Notes: generated by a model not told the origin, from the sequence alone. Shown: positions 48,028 to 60,850, counted from the stretch's first letter. The stretch: 64,000 bases of DNA from Acheta domesticus (GCA_031308135.1 JAHLJT010008756.1:106171271-106235270); one strand, 5' to 3'. A program made the numbers and translations.

Positions 48028-49033
48028 TTTTCTTCCTTTCCTTTCCTTTCCTTTCCTTTCCTTTCCTTTCCTTCCTTTCCTTTCCTTTCCTTTCTCTTCT
48101 CTTCTCTTCTTTCTCTCTTCTCTCCTCTTCTCTTCTCTTTTCTCTCTTTTCTCTTTTCTCTTCTCTTTTCTCTTCTCTTTTCCTCTTCTCTTTTCTCTTT
48201 TCTCTTCTCTTTTCTTTTCTCTTTTCTCTTCTCTTTTCTTTTCTTTTCTCTTTTCTCTTTTCTTTTCTCTTTTCTCTTCTCTTTTCTCTTCTCTTTTCTC
48301 TTCTCTTTTCTCTTCTCTTTTCTCTTCTCTTTTCTCTTCTCTTTTCTCTTCTCTTTTCTCTTCTCTTTTTCTCTTCTCTTTTCTCTTTTCTCTTCTCTTT
48401 TCTCTTCTCTTTTCTCTTCTCTTTTCTCTTCTCTGTTCTCTTCTCTGTTCTCGTTCTCTGTTCTCTTCTCTTTTCTCTTCTCTTTTCTCTTCTCTTTTCT
48501 CTTCTCTTTTCTCTTCTCTCTTCTCTCTTCTCTTCTCTCTTCTCTTCTCTCTTCTCTTCTCTCTTACTCTTCTCTCTTCTCTTCTCTCTTCTCTTCTCTC
48601 TTTCTCTTCTTCTCTTCTCTCTTCTCTTCTTCTCTTCCTCTTCTCTCTTCTCTCTTCTCTCTTCTCTTCTCTCTTCTCTTCTCTCTTCTCTTCTCTCTTC
48701 TCTTCTCTCTTCTCTTCTCTCTTCTCTTCTCTCTTCTCTCTTCTCTTCTCTCTTCTCTTCTCATCTTCTCTTCTCTCTTCTCTTCTCTCTTCTCTCTTCT
48801 CTCTTCTCTCTTCTCTCTTCTCTCTTCTCTTTTCTCTTCTTTTCTCTTCTCTCTTCTCTTCTTTCTTCTCTTCTTTTCTTTCTTTTCTTTCCTTTCTTTC
48901 TTTTCTTTCTTTTCTTTTCTTTCTTTTCTTTCTTTTCTTTCTTTTCTTTCCTTTTCTTTCTTTTCTTTCTTTTCTTTCTTTTCTTTCTTTTCTTTCTTTT
49001 CTTTCTTTTCTTTCTTTTTTCTTTCTTTTCTTT

Positions 49034-49077
<44 letters not shown>

Positions 49078-49116
49078 TTCTTTCTTTTCTTTCTTTCTTT
49101 CTTTCTTTTTTTTTTA
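48028..49116. repeat. Pyrimidine microsatellite, TTTCC/TTTTCTCTTCTC/TTTC
   Basis: About 1.1 kb in three zones: CCTTTC pentamers at the left, TTTTCTCTTC decamers and TCTCTTCTCT in the middle, and CTTTCTTTTC/TTTC at the right. Pyrimidines are on the plus strand throughout. The Lys/Arg/Glu-only frames over it have no merit. Confidence 0.95.
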
Positions 49117-51053
49117 GCATCAGCAACTCTGCAGTGACATTATCACAATTTGAAGCTTCTTATTGAATAACAAAATTTTGCACTTTCACTGACATCAGGA
49201 GCTGCGCGTGGGCAACTCGGGTGCAAATGCGAAAATCGATGAAGGGTGGGGATGAGACTCCCTCTAGGAGTGGGGACCACCAATCAGAATGCACAATTCG
49301 AAAGGTAGCGCGTAAATTTCAAGAGCAATCAGCAAGAACGTGACTGTCATATACAGTTCAAGTAATATTGCCTTTTGTATTATTTTGTAAATGTTTGTTG
49401 TTGGTATATGACAAGGCGAAATATGAAACTACAATGAATTATACATATTAAATTTGGACACCAAGTGTTATAATTGCTTGCAGGGCTGATAATGTAATTC
49501 ACTTTGCTACGATGTAATAACACATTTAGGGTTGCGCTAAACACAAAATTATGATACTGAATTGTTTTTGTTTGACGATGACAGCAATACACTATTTTTC
49601 ATGAACTATATTTAATTGAATAAGACGCAAGCATTCTTGCAATAGACGCAAGCATCTATTCAAGCAAAAACATATTGTTCTTGAAAAAAAATCATGATTA
49701 TTTCTGCTCAAATTTCTGACAAGAGTGTAGAGTCGTTTACGACATCGTATAAAAAATATAAAGCCCTTTGCATTCTATTTAACAATACCCATGATTGTCC
49801 ATAACCTATCGTCACAGGGGTTTGCTCATTGATCTCTTGTATTCAGTTTCATAATGGGGAAAATGGTTACAAATGTGCTGTCAAACATTACCCTTCTTGG
49901 GATTGCCACATATTCTATTTTTATATCAATCTTGATGTGAGAGATTGCTCTCATGATTTTCATTTTGCTATGATTTGGAGATTATAACATTCCTGCTGAA
50001 CAATCTATTATTAAATTGCAATTTTTTGTTAGTTAGAATTAATATATTTGTTCTTATACATAAGCATATATTTTAAAGCTTTTGCACTAAAATATTGCTC
50101 ACAATGAGCATCTTATTTCAATAAAAATTAGAAAAGGAAAAAGGGTACAGTGGTGGAAACAAAGGTGGATATACAGCAGTCCAAAGAACGTAATCAGTGA
50201 ATTATGGCCCTTGAAACGTGAAATATTGGACATAATGCATTTAAACAAGTGGGCATTTAATTTAGCAGCATGGATCATTGTATTAGACGCCCAGGCATTC
50301 AATCTACGCGCCACGTCGTGCTACGTCAACTTCTCCCCTCCCCATAAAGTTTCCTCCTCCCCACTACTTGCACTTTCGGCACTGCCGCGGGCAGACAATC
50401 GGCTCACAAGTGCAGAATGCCCGCAGGAGCAGGCGTTATGCAGGTCTGACCTGAAGCATGATATGAAAAGTCACTGTAGATGCGATTTTTCAGCTCCCAA
50501 CGGAAGTTGTTCTTCTGTTGGGTTCAGGAGTAAATCCTTTATGAATTAATTTGCATTTGTTATTTAATTTTTGTTACTTGAATACATATTATGTGATCAT
50601 TTATTACAGAAACATTCAAACAGTAAAAAATGACAGGGCTATACTCCTAGTACATCTTGCATTTACACTGTGAGATAAAATCATTTCACCAAGAGAGTTA
50701 ATTCCACTTACGTCATCTATCTGGTCATTGCAATGCATTTATCATATCAAGATAGTACTGGGGGTGGGTGGGTCTCTAGAGTTTCATCTTCCCCAAGTTC
50801 TACTCCATTTGTGTCACTGTCATCATCACTAGTCTTGCCTAAATAATAATGCTGATCATTTGAATATGTCAAGGAATTTCTCTTTACATTAGCCTCTCAG
50901 ACAGAAGCTCACTAAATACTGACAAGAGTATACACAACATATCTGATGGATACAACGCAACTCTTTGGTCAAGTTTCAACAAGCCCACTAGGAACCTTTC
51001 AGAGGAAAGGTAAGGAGAGGCTGCCAACTATTCTCAGGGGGAAAAACAGAAAA
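49117..51053. other. Nothing recognised
   Basis: Two GC-richer patches (49200-49320; 50300-50520, with GCCGCGGGCAGACAATCGG) hint at TE ends resembling the GC-rich hAT termini at 19021, but no matching terminal repeats or target duplication are found. Confidence 0.35.
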
Positions 51054-52510
51054 ACTAGTGGTGCTACAGAATGGCACAGACTTTCCCTATTAGTTTTCTA
51101 TTCCTTTTGGTCTTGGGTAGCTATTCAGATTTGCAACATACCCTTGCCAGCTGCCATCTATCACCACACTAAGTACATTTTTTTTTACATTTTCTTAATT
51201 TCCCAGTTTCCTAATAGTAGAATGGAAATATTTTTAAAATATTAAAGAACAGTAAAACATCATCTTAAATGGCAATTGTCTTTGAAAAATTTGAAGCTGT
51301 TTTTCACAGAAAAGTTTCGAGTTTTCGGAAAACTTCATTAGAAGTCAAATGAAGCACTAACTCACAAATACATTAGTGTTTACAAATTGCTGGAAATGTG
51401 CAAATTAATCATGTGAGAGATCTTTCAAAAAATTACATTTGTGTAATTTTTGAAAAAAACGAAAAAATACCCCAAAATGACCTTAGTCTATTAAAGATGC
51501 AATTGGCACTATCTGTTTGAAAAGTTTGAAGAAAAAAATTGGAGTCCTTTTTGAGAAAATGGCGTTTGAGCGTTTTCGAAAATGCGGAAATTTGAGCTAA
51601 TTTTCACAGAAAATGGTAGAGTTTTTGAGAATCTTTAACTGACATTACTTAAAACATGTGTACGCCTAAACATAATTGGAACAAATCACCACTAAAATAT
51701 TAAGTGTCAAAGACAAGTGAATAAAAAATTACATTTTTGTAATTTTTGGAAAAAACAACAACAAAGAATAGAGAGCAATGTGGTGTTAATGTCATCTCAT
51801 AGGTACATTTAGCACTAATCCTACTAAAAGTTTAAAGAAAAAATTTGGATTTGTTTTTGTGAAAATTTTGTTTTTGTAATTTTTTTTAAATTACCCGAAT
51901 TGCAAGCAATATTGTGCGAAAACTGCTAACATTTTTAAAAAAAATGTACAAGACCTTAATGAAAGAACTAATTTTGGAGATCAAATTTCATTTGAAAGAA
52001 AAATCTCTATCTTCAATATTTTAGCTGTATAGGAAGGCGCCAAAAAATATTCAAAATTTTGCAATTTTTGAAAATTCTGAGTTAACTGTGAAATTGGACC
52101 TGTGCTACCTTAATAAGTGCATTTTAGTGTATTCTTACAAGAAATTTTGAAAAAAAACAAAAACAAAACATTTGGAGCAGTTTTGGAGAAAATTTTGAAA
52201 ATGCCTGAGGGGCTTCATGTAAAGTACCCCCAAATTTAAAGAATGTTTTAAAAATCTCAACACTTTGACTCGGGCCAAATGGACAGGGGTTTCTTCAATT
52301 TGGAAAAAAAAATCCTACACATGGTTTAGGGCGCTAATGGTGTGGATGGACGGGATGGATGTTTTGAAAATAACCACTTTTTCAGTATCAGATGACCCCA
52401 AAACATGTATTTCATTGAAATCTCGAAATCAATTTTCCGCAGCATTACGTAACTTTCCCTATACTACATATATTTCTCCGTATATACATATGTATATGGG
52501 AGAGTAAAAA
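51054..52510 (-). mobile_element. 303-bp-unit family, full-length copy 4
   Basis: In reverse orientation, from ACTAGTGGTGCTACAGAATG at the left to CCCATATACATATG...GGGAGAGTAAAAA at the right. Unit boundaries lie at about 51537, 51847 and 52172. It is close in structure to copy 3 (shared GTTTTGGGGTCATCTGAT and CGGAGAAATATATGTAG on the minus strand). Non-coding. Confidence 0.75.
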
Positions 52511-53639
52511 GAGGGCGGACAAAAGAAAGAAAAGTATATTTAGATTTTCACTAACTCATCACAGCTAATCAATGAAATGATTTCCTTTGCTTGGTTCTGA
52601 GGTGGATTGCAAGCAATCTTGGGTTAATGCTAGTTTTTTGTTTTTAAATTTTTAAAAATTTGTTGCATTTGTTTTGCAACACATTTCTTTAGCTCTTCTT
52701 GGGTATTGAGTGTTTATAAAATCTGGAGTAAGTTAATCTCCATTAAGTTTTGGTCTTTTATCTCATAATTTCGCAGGCACCGTTAGTAAGCAGGGTTCCC
52801 AGATAATCACAAGTCCAGGAATCTGTGGTATCTCGATTGGCTTCACTTTCATGACTTCACAGAGCATAGTTAGGAAATTCACCTAGTGATGGTGGTTAAA
52901 GTGAGTTTCTTGATTAATAAGAGTTTTTTAATAAAGCAAAGTTTTTTGGTTAAAATACCTGGTGGAAGTATTAGTGCACAACACTAGTGTTTTTGGTTTA
53001 ACCCATAAATGCCTCTTGCACAGATACACATATTTGTTACCTTGTTCTGGCTCATATATTAGTATGATTTTGCGACTCATTGATTAATTTGTAACAGATG
53101 TCGTTAGTTATACAGGTTGTATTGAACTTTTAAACAGTTACTTTTAACAGATATTCTACAAAGTTGTTGCAGGTTGCTTATTGACTGAGCAAATGAATTT
53201 TTAATTATTTAATTATTAATTTTTGTGTGTAACAATGTAGTGGACTCTCATATAGTTATGTCACTTATAATTATCCCATATAATTAGGTACTCCTCATAT
53301 TTAGATTAAGGATTTATGTCAGTTTATATTTTGAATAAAGTGGAAATATAGACTTATCTTTCATGTTGTACACAAGCAGGTGTAGTGGGTGAATACATAT
53401 AATAGTCAACTAATTCTTTGAGAATCGACTGCAGTATATTGGCACACAAGAAAGATTTAACTGTGAGTGATAATTATTTAGGTCTTAAGGAAATGATTAG
53501 TTCCATAATGGACAAGAGTGATGACTCCAACCTTGATTATGACTTTATTACATGACCATCTGAATCTGATGATGTAACTGATGAGGAAGAAGGAAATGAC
53601 AATGATTTGGTGTCTTCTACACTTCTACAACACTTTCAA
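52511..53639. other. Nothing recognised; acidic ORF remnant at its end
   Basis: AT-rich. Around 53450-53630 a plus-strand frame with one stop reads KEMISSIMDKSDDSNLDYDF and SESDDVTDEEEGNDND, an acidic stretch of the kind found in several transposase N-termini. It is too short to assign. Confidence 0.35.
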
Positions 53640-54004
53640 TATTATAACAAAAGTATTGAAGAACACAAAAATAATACTAAAGAATTATGGAAGGTAATTA
53701 GGAAATTAACAGGAGGTAAAAACTGATATGGTGACTAAAGATATATTTGATGAAGATAGTTAAGAAAATACAGCTAACAAATTCAATAAGTATTTCATAA
53801 GTAGCATGAAAAGAATAGTACAAAATGCTGACACAAGGAATCAAAATATTTACAAACAACACAAAACATGGTGTGAGGGTGAATTTTATAAATTTGAATT
53901 GATCAAAAAGGAAGAATAACATATAATTGTGTATGGATTACCAAATAAAAAAGGAACAGACAAGGATATCACGACAAAAGTGTTAATAGAAACTTTGTGA
54001 AATA

Positions 54005-54755
54005 CGATAAAATTTGTCTAAACTAGAACCTGTACAAGCCGGAAACATGCCTTAAATGGCAAATGTATCCGGCAAGTCTGTTTTAAATTCCCTATCCCTG
54101 TGATATGATTTAGTCATGACAGCTACACATTGAAGCTTCAGTTGTCAGTATAGTATTCGACCTTGGGTCACTTGTCTCTCAAGGCATAGGTCGTAGGAGA
54201 ATTCCTTCTCTCCCAACACCTGGAGTATTGGAAGGTATGGTTTCTATTCACACGTCTCCTTGCCCTGCATGGAAACTCATAACCTCTTCGCCAGACACAC
54301 GCTGCTCTAGACGATTCAAGGGTATCAGAAAGTTATAGTACTTAGGGCTGTGACGCATTGTGCATTGAAAGAGTCAGCAAGAAGTCTGAATGCAGTCTCT
54401 AGGTAATGCGATGTGTATTTTTGAGTTTCACAACCAGTTTAACTATGGTTGAAAAAAACCGTAAAGCTCTAACCTTACACTTAGAAGAAAAAGTCAAACT
54501 TATAGAAGCAAGAAAAACTCCCAAGCAGTCAATGGAGAATGTTAAATATTTATTTGTTGGTGATTTCTTCCATTAGTACATTATTTGTTAATGAATTTTA
54601 ATAATTATAGTTTCATGTAGTTTACCACTTTCAGGAGGAAATATTAGTATCGTATAATTATTGTCATAAAATGGACAACTTTGCATAAAACAGAAACCTC
54701 CCTAAACTGGAATTCTTTTTGTTCCAAAAGATCCTGGCTTCGACAGATTTTACTG
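54005..54755 (+). mobile_element. pogo/Tigger-type element, deleted, 751 bp
   Basis: Terminal inverted repeats CGATAAAATTTGTCTAAACT (left) and CAGTAAAATCTGTCGAAGCC (right, inverted) match at most positions over 24 bp. TA dinucleotides flank both ends (54003-54004, 54756-54757), as for the Tc1/mariner/pogo superfamily. The interior retains only the N-terminal transposase exon. It was inserted into the LINE between two RT blocks. Confidence 0.85.
54445..54576 (+). pseudogene. pogo transposase N-terminus (CENP-B-like HTH)
   Basis: A 43-codon frame starts MVEKNRKALTLHLEEKVKLI and continues EARKTPKQSMENV. This matches the first helix-turn-helix of Tigger/pogo transposases (KRKxLTLxEKxKLI...). The insertion of LH in the conserved LTLEEK segment and the early stop show decay. 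The rest of the DNA-binding domain and the whole DDE catalytic domain are absent. The fragment sits centrally in the 751-bp element, so this element can only have moved using transposase from another copy. Confidence 0.75.
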
Positions 54756-55543
54756 TATTACAAGTAGTGTTATTGAAAATAATAAGTAATTCCCTAGAAA
54801 AAAGGATTTTTTTGCAATCCTGGAAAACTTCCACAGTAATACAAAAAGAGACAATTACAAAGAGAGCAGCTGAATTTAGGCCAATAAATAAGCTAACCAT
54901 GTATGAAAAAAATAGTAGAAGAAATAGTAAAGAAGCAATTGAATGAGTATATTGAAAGAAATAAAGTTATAAAAAGTGAACAATCAGATTTTAGAGAAAA
55001 CAGTCATGTGAAATTGTGATACAAGCAGTTTTAGACAAATTGAAGATGAATATTGATGCAGGAAAGAAAGCAAGCATTAAAAATATTGACTTGATAATGC
55101 TTATTTAGAAAATGTACAAATATGGAATTAAAGGAGACATTAAAAAGTTGTTTATTTCACATCTTAACAAGAGAATGCAAAAAGTAAAATATAATTATAT
55201 TATCTCTGATGAAATTAGCATAGATTTAGGTGTTCCGCAAGAGTTGGTTGTGGGTCCAATATTGTTTATACAAATTTACTTTAATGACTTAATTGGACAT
55301 ATGATAAATCTATCTAGGAATCATTGTAAACTTCAATTATTTGTTGATGACATGTTGGTACGTTATTGTATGTAATTGGAGAAACAGAATTAAGAGAAAC
55401 TAAATTATTCACCACTGACTTGAAGAAACTACAAGAGATATGTAAATGAAATATTTGGGAATAATTATAATTATTGATAATAAATTAAATTTAAAGATTA
55501 CATAGTGAAAAAAAAATTGAAAGAGTACATAGTAAAGAAAATT

Positions 55544-55558
55544 GGGGGGGGGGGGGGG
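55544..55558. repeat. Poly(G) run of about 15
   Basis: A homopolymer G run in AT-rich context; its length is prone to sequencing and assembly error. Confidence 0.8.
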
Positions 55559-55599
55559 AAATCAATGTTTTAAATAGAATTGGGCAATATGTAAGTGGT

Positions 55600-56215
55600 T
55601 CTACAAGATGTTTGATTCTGCTGCCTCCATTACACATAAAATTAGGTCTCTTGAAACAATTGCCTTACTAAAGATAAACAGTGTTCCGAGTATATTTGTG
55701 AAAAGTTTACGCAATTGTCTGCAGCAAAATTATTAAAAGAGGGTGTCTTCATTGAGATTGGTATTAGAAAACTGATTTTGATCCCCAATTTGTACTACAT
55801 ATGACACAAAATGAAAATGAAGCATAAAAGTGCTTTTAATCACATTGTTAATAAGTTCCTAGCCAACAAAAAGACTATCAAGCAATTGTTGCCAATATGG
55901 TGAATCTTTCAAGAAATAGAGATGTTTAGTGAGCCTCACGGTTTACTTTTTAAACGGTCATTTACAATTCTTAAGATTTAGGTGATGCAAGTGAAGAATA
56001 AGGTACATTTTTTCATTAAAATCTGAAAATGATGAAAAAAAACGTTATCAGGAATGCTGGAAAACCAATATGATGGGAGATTACTGTTGGTCACTTCACC
56101 GAGAGAGTTAGCAAACAGCACAGTAGAGAACAAGCTAGTATATCAGGGGCTGTAAAGAAAAGAGATAAAGAAAATATACGTCAGTCGACACTTAAAGGCT
56201 TTTTAGAATAATGTT
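55600..56215 (+). pseudogene. 3' part of a multicopy transposon-type gene
   Basis: In shifting plus frames: ILLPPLHIKLGLLETIALLK (55615-55680), QLSAAKLLKEGVFIEIGI-like (55715-55765), FNHIVNKFLANKKTIKQLLP (55835-55895), and RYQECWKTNMMGDYCWSLHRE (56045-56110). I recognise the order LLPPLHIKLG ... MMxDYCWxLxRE from a repeated arthropod protein associated with transposons. I do not know its superfamily or activity. Several stops and frameshifts; the N-terminus is missing. It follows the LINE directly. Confidence 0.55.
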
Positions 56216-58276
56216 AAGAATATAAAGTCATCTTCTATGTTTAAATAAAGTTCTATTGGTATTTTAGAGGTTGTTTATTTTTCATTTTATTTGAATATAT
56301 AACATTTTCCCATATGTTAATAGATCAAAGTCTGATTGAACTGTGGGTGATGGAAAGAAATAGAGTTCAGATACAGATTCAGCACCCAAAAAACTATAAA
56401 AATCAGCTTTTAAGATTTAAAAAGTTTTTTGAAACCCATTTTTTGTTGGCCTGTGTAAATAATTACGTAAATTACTTATATGTTGTAATGAGCCTTTGCT
56501 ACACATGTAAATTTCATGATGAGTCTCTGGCCTTCAACCTACACTATTAACTTAAAACATTTCCAAAGTACTTCTGAGAATTCAGCTTTCGGGATTGATA
56601 TAAAATGTATCTAATGAAACAGTCTGTCAAGGGAGCAAGTTTTGTTCCCAGCTCCACTCTTTTAATCTTTCACTATTTCTACTAAATTCATCCCTTTCAT
56701 AGGCATTGTTGTGTTGCCGTGTGGTTGGCAAAATAACTTATGAAAACTTACAATTGTTAAAATGGCAGATTCTTCCATCAAATGACATATGAATGCTGCA
56801 TAGATTTCTTTTAAGTAAACTTCAGCCAAATGTTTTCTATTTACCAAGATTCAGAAATGTATTTTAATAGAAAATCGTGCTATCCACCTTAACTTAAAAT
56901 GAAAGGTAACATTTATAATCACAAAGTTTTTAATGTTAAGAGATGCATGTGCAATACATCCAGTTAAACTTGCAAAACACTCATTTAAAAACAATCTCCA
57001 ATCTCCACCTAACTCAATCAAACATCATCTGAACAGATGATGACAATTTCAATTTGTTTACAATTTTATTAACATATAGTGTTAATACTCTAAAACCAGG
57101 TAATAATAGCAACTCAGGCATTGGGACTCATTGCCTTTCATTTAAAGCAAATATCATGAAATTGTTCTGTAGATATCAGACATTTATTTCTAAATAAAAT
57201 CCTTTAATGTTTTAAATATAAAAGGTCATGCTGTGTTAAAAAGATAGCATGCATTAGTTGATCAAATCGTTGCTTCTGAAAAAATTCACAAACCACCTAA
57301 TATTTATTAAACACTGAACTGAACAAGAAAGCATTGTGTATAATATTATACAATTATAACTATTTAATGTATATTATATTATGTATATATATGTTATACA
57401 ATTATAACAATAGTGAAAGAATTGAGAGTACTTTTGAGGGTTTTTCTTATTCTCAATACAAATAGTTTTCATTTGAGAAAAAGAGAAACTTTCTGACAAG
57501 CGTTTTGTACTTTTGAAAAAGTTGGAAAGAGTTGCGAAGGCTGTAAAAATTTTATATTAAAAGCAGTGGTAATATAAAATTAATATACATTTTTATTATT
57601 TTATTATATAATATTATTACCTGCTTTGAGTCTCCCAATTATTGTGGCAAAGTTAATGGTATTGTTCTTTTAACCATATGAGAACTTCTGAGATTGACAG
57701 AGGGAAGTTCCTTAGTTACAAACTTCAAAAAATAGTGGCATCTGGCTCGGGTTCTTTATAAAATAAAAGATGTTAAAATTTTATTTTAAAGCCTGAAATT
57801 CTATTCTACAATTTTGCTTTGAGATTTCACATTAATTTGTTCCATGGGGAAAAAAAGATTTGGATTTTATTATTTAGGTAATTTGTACTAAATAAGTGTA
57901 GGCTGCAACAGGGAAAGGTTTTGATAATCACATATCTTTAATTCTAGTTTGGAAATTTTTGACAGCTGCATTTCTAAATAGTATTTAGTTATGATTGGTT
58001 ATAGCAATTTTGTTCTTGTACAATTTCAGGTTGAAAATATCTATATAATTCCAGATATTAAATTGTTTTCAAGTTAACATCTTGCAATACTTATTGTTAA
58101 AAACGTTTCATGTTTTCTTTAGAATTTCCTCCTTGTTTCAGCTTGATATTAGTATTTGCATGCCACCTTTGTTCTGTTCATTTTATTTTTTCATTCAACT
58201 TTTTTCATTTACCTTTTTTTTTGTGGTCTGAAACCAACAAATTATTAGTTCATTTACTTTGCTCTCATCTTACAAC
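56216..58276. other. Nothing recognised
   Basis: About 2 kb, strongly AT-rich (for example 57550-57620). No supported gene or repeat. Confidence 0.4.
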
Positions 58277-60850
58277 TAGCTGGTACCCGGCGCGTTGCTG
58301 CCACAGAAGAAATAATTGAGGAAATATTCCTCTCCCCCACTATCTTTCTTTCCCCGCTCTCTTTTTTCTCCTGTCTCTTTCCGTCTTCGTCTTCCTCCCT
58401 CCCTCATTTTCTCCACTCTGTCTTTTCCATCTGTTTCTCTTTTGCCTCTGTGTCTTTTCCTCCCTCTGTGTCTCTTGTCTCTCTCTGTTTCACTAGTCTC
58501 TCTGTTTCTCTAGTCTCTCTGTTTCTCTAGTCTCTCTCTGTCTCTCTGTTTCTCTAGTCTCTCTCTGTTTCTCTAGTCTCTCTCTGTTTCTCTTGTCTCT
58601 GTCTCTCTTGTCTCTCTCTGTTTCTCTTGTGTCTCTCTCTGTTTCTCTTGTCTCTGTCTCTCTTGTCTCTCTCTGTTTCTCTTGTGTCTCTCTCTGTTTC
58701 TCTTGTCTCTCTCTCTGTTTCTCTTGTCTCTCTCTCTCTGTTTCTCTTGTCTCTCTCTCTGTTTCTCTTGTCTCTCTCTCTGTTTCTCTTGTCTCTCTCT
58801 CTGTTTCTCTTGTCTCTCTCTCTGTTTCTCTTGTCTCTCTCTCTGTTTCTCTTGTCTCTCTCTCTGTTTCTCTTGTCTCTCTCTCTGTTTCTCTTGTCTC
58901 TCTCTCTGTTTCTCTTGTCTCTCTCTCTGTTTCTCTTGTCTCTCTCTCTGTTTCTCTTGTCTCTCTCTCTGTTTCTCTTGTCTCTCTCTCTGTTTCTCTT
59001 GTCTCTCTCTCTGTTTCTCTTGTCTCTCTCTCTGTTTCTCTTGTCTCTCTCTCTGTTTCTCTTGTCTCTCTCTCTGTTTCTCTTGTCTCTCTCTCTGTTT
59101 CTCTTGTCTCTCTCTCTGTTTCTCTTGTCTCTCTCTCTGTTTCTCTTGTCTCTCTCTCTGTTTCTCTTGTCTCTCTCTCTGTTTCTCTTGTCTCTCTCTC
59201 TGTTTCTCTTGTCTCTCTCTCTGTTTCTCTTGTCTCTCTCTGTTTTCTCTTGTCTCTCTGTGTCTCTTGTCTCTCTCTGTGTCTCTTGTCTCTCTCTGTG
59301 TCTCTTGTCTCTCTCTGTGTCTCTTGTCTCTCTCTGTGTCTCTTGTCTCTCTCTGTGTCTCTTGTCTCTCTCTGTGTCTCTTGTCTCTCTCTGTGTCTCT
59401 TGTCTCTCTCTGTCTCTTGTCTCTCTCTGTGTCTCTTGTCTCTCTCTGTGTCTCTTGTCTCTCTCTGTGTCTCTTGTCTCTCTCTGTGTCTCTTGTCTCT
59501 CTCTGTGTCTCTTGTCTCTCTCTGTGTCTCTTGTCTCTCTCTGTGTCTCTTGTCTCTCTCTGTGTCTCTTGTCCCCCTCTGTGTCTCTTGTCTCCCACTG
59601 TGTCTCTTCTTCCCTCTGTATCTCTTTTCCCGTTCTCTGTTCCCATCTCTCTTAATCCCTCGTGCTCTATTTGCCCTCTCCCTCTCCATATTTCCCTTTC
59701 TCTCCATTTTCCCCCTCTCTCCATTCCCCCTCTCTCTCCATTTCCCTCTCTCTCTCCATTTCCCCCTCTCTCTCCATTTCCCCCTCTCTCTCCATTTCCC
59801 CCTCTCTCCATTTCCCTCTCCATTTCCCCCCTCTCTCTCCATTTCCCCCCTCTCTCTCCATTTCCCCCCTCTCTCTCCATTTCCCCCCCTCTCTCTCCAT
59901 TTCCCCCTCTCTCTCCATTTCCCCCCTCTCTCTCCATTCCCCCTTCTCTCTCTCTCCATTTCCCCCTTCTCTCTCCATTTCCCCCTTCTCTCTCCATTCC
60001 CCCTTCTCTCTCCATGTCCCTCCCTCTCTCTCCATTTCTCCCCTCTCTCCATTTCTCCCCTCTCTCTCCATTTCCCCCTCTCTCTCTCTCCATTTCCCCT
60101 CTTCTCCTCTCCATTTCCCCCCTCTCTCTCCATTTCCCCCCTCTCTCTCCATTTCCCCCCTCTCTCCATTTCTCCCCCTCTCTCCATTTCCCCCCTCTCT
60201 CTCCATTTCCCCCCCTCTCTCCATTTCCCCCCTCTCTCTCCATTTTCCCCTTCTCTCCATTTCCCCCCTCTCTCCATTTCCCCCCTCTCTCCATTTTCCC
60301 CTCTCCATTTTCCCCTCTCCATTTTCCCCTCTCTCCATTTCCCCCCTCTCTCTCCATTTCCCCCCTCTCTCCATTTCCCCCCCCTCTCTCTCCATTTCCC
60401 CCCTCTCTCCATTTCCCCCCTCTCTCCATTTCCCCCCCCCTCTCTCCATTTTCCCCTCTCTCTCCATTTCCCCCTCTCTCTCTCCATTTCCCCTCTCTCT
60501 CTCCATTTCCCCCTCTCTCTCTCCATTTCCCCTCTCTCTCTCCATTTCCCCCCCTCTCTCCATTTCCCCCCCCCTCTCTCTCTCCATTTTCCCCTCTCTC
60601 TCCATTTCCCCCTCTCTCTCCATTTTCCCTTTGTCTCTATTTTCCCTCTCTCTTTCCCTTTCTCATTTCCTTTCTCCTTTTCCCCCTCTCTTTGTCCCTT
60701 TTTCTCCCTTTCCTCTCATCAACTTCCTACGTTTCCTTTTCTCCTCGACCTCGCCCCACGGCAAACGGCAACGCCTAGCAACAATTAGGCTCACGTGAAT
60801 TGGGAATTGCATTTAACTGAAGCACCATCTTGTGCTGTAGTGCCCTCTAG
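58277..60850. repeat. Pyrimidine-rich composite satellite, probably inside a TE
   Basis: About 2.4 kb (58321-60720) of tandem pyrimidine repeats in zones. There are about 25 units of 21 bp (TCTCTCTCTCTGTTTCTCTTG) at 58700-59240, about 18 units of 19 bp (TCTCTCTCTGTGTCTCTTG) at 59250-59600, and units of about 17-20 bp (CTCTCTCCATTTCCCCC) at 59690-60630. Pyrimidines are on the plus strand. The array is bordered by CTAGCTGGTACCCGGCGCGT (58277) and by CAACGCCTAGCAACAA... to GCCCTCTAGTGG (60770-60855), which look like ends of an interspersed repeat that carried the seed. The 600-700-residue open frames on both strands are artefacts. Confidence 0.9.

Larger units (their letters stand above)
53640..55500 (+). 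mobile_element. LINE reverse-transcriptase region, interrupted
   Basis: Plus-strand fragments: SIEEHKNNTKELWKVIRKLT (53650-53710), then after the pogo insert NSLEKRIFLQSWKTSTVI and RAAEFRPINKLTMYEK (54790-54910), KKLFISHLNKRMQKVKYNYI, DEISIDLGVPQELVVGPILF and QLFVDDMLVRY (55140-55370). These are LINE RT blocks; the usual PQGSxLGP has become PQELVVGP and FADD is FVDD. Frameshifts near 54915, 55010 and 55100. The 5' endonuclease part is not seen. Confidence 0.75.

Noticed and set aside
48564..49126. Lys/Arg/Glu frames on the minus strand
   Set aside because: Translation of the purine strand of a microsatellite.
49190..50530. Second copy of the GC-ended hAT at 19021
   Set aside because: GC-rich words are similar (GCCGCGGGC), but no CAGGCTG ends or 8-bp duplication were found.
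58493..60788. Open frames of 600-730 codons on both strands
   Set aside because: They consist only of simple repeats (Leu/Ser or Arg/Glu/Lys) over the pyrimidine satellite, where stop codons cannot occur in the repeated words. No start context, domain or codon signature.
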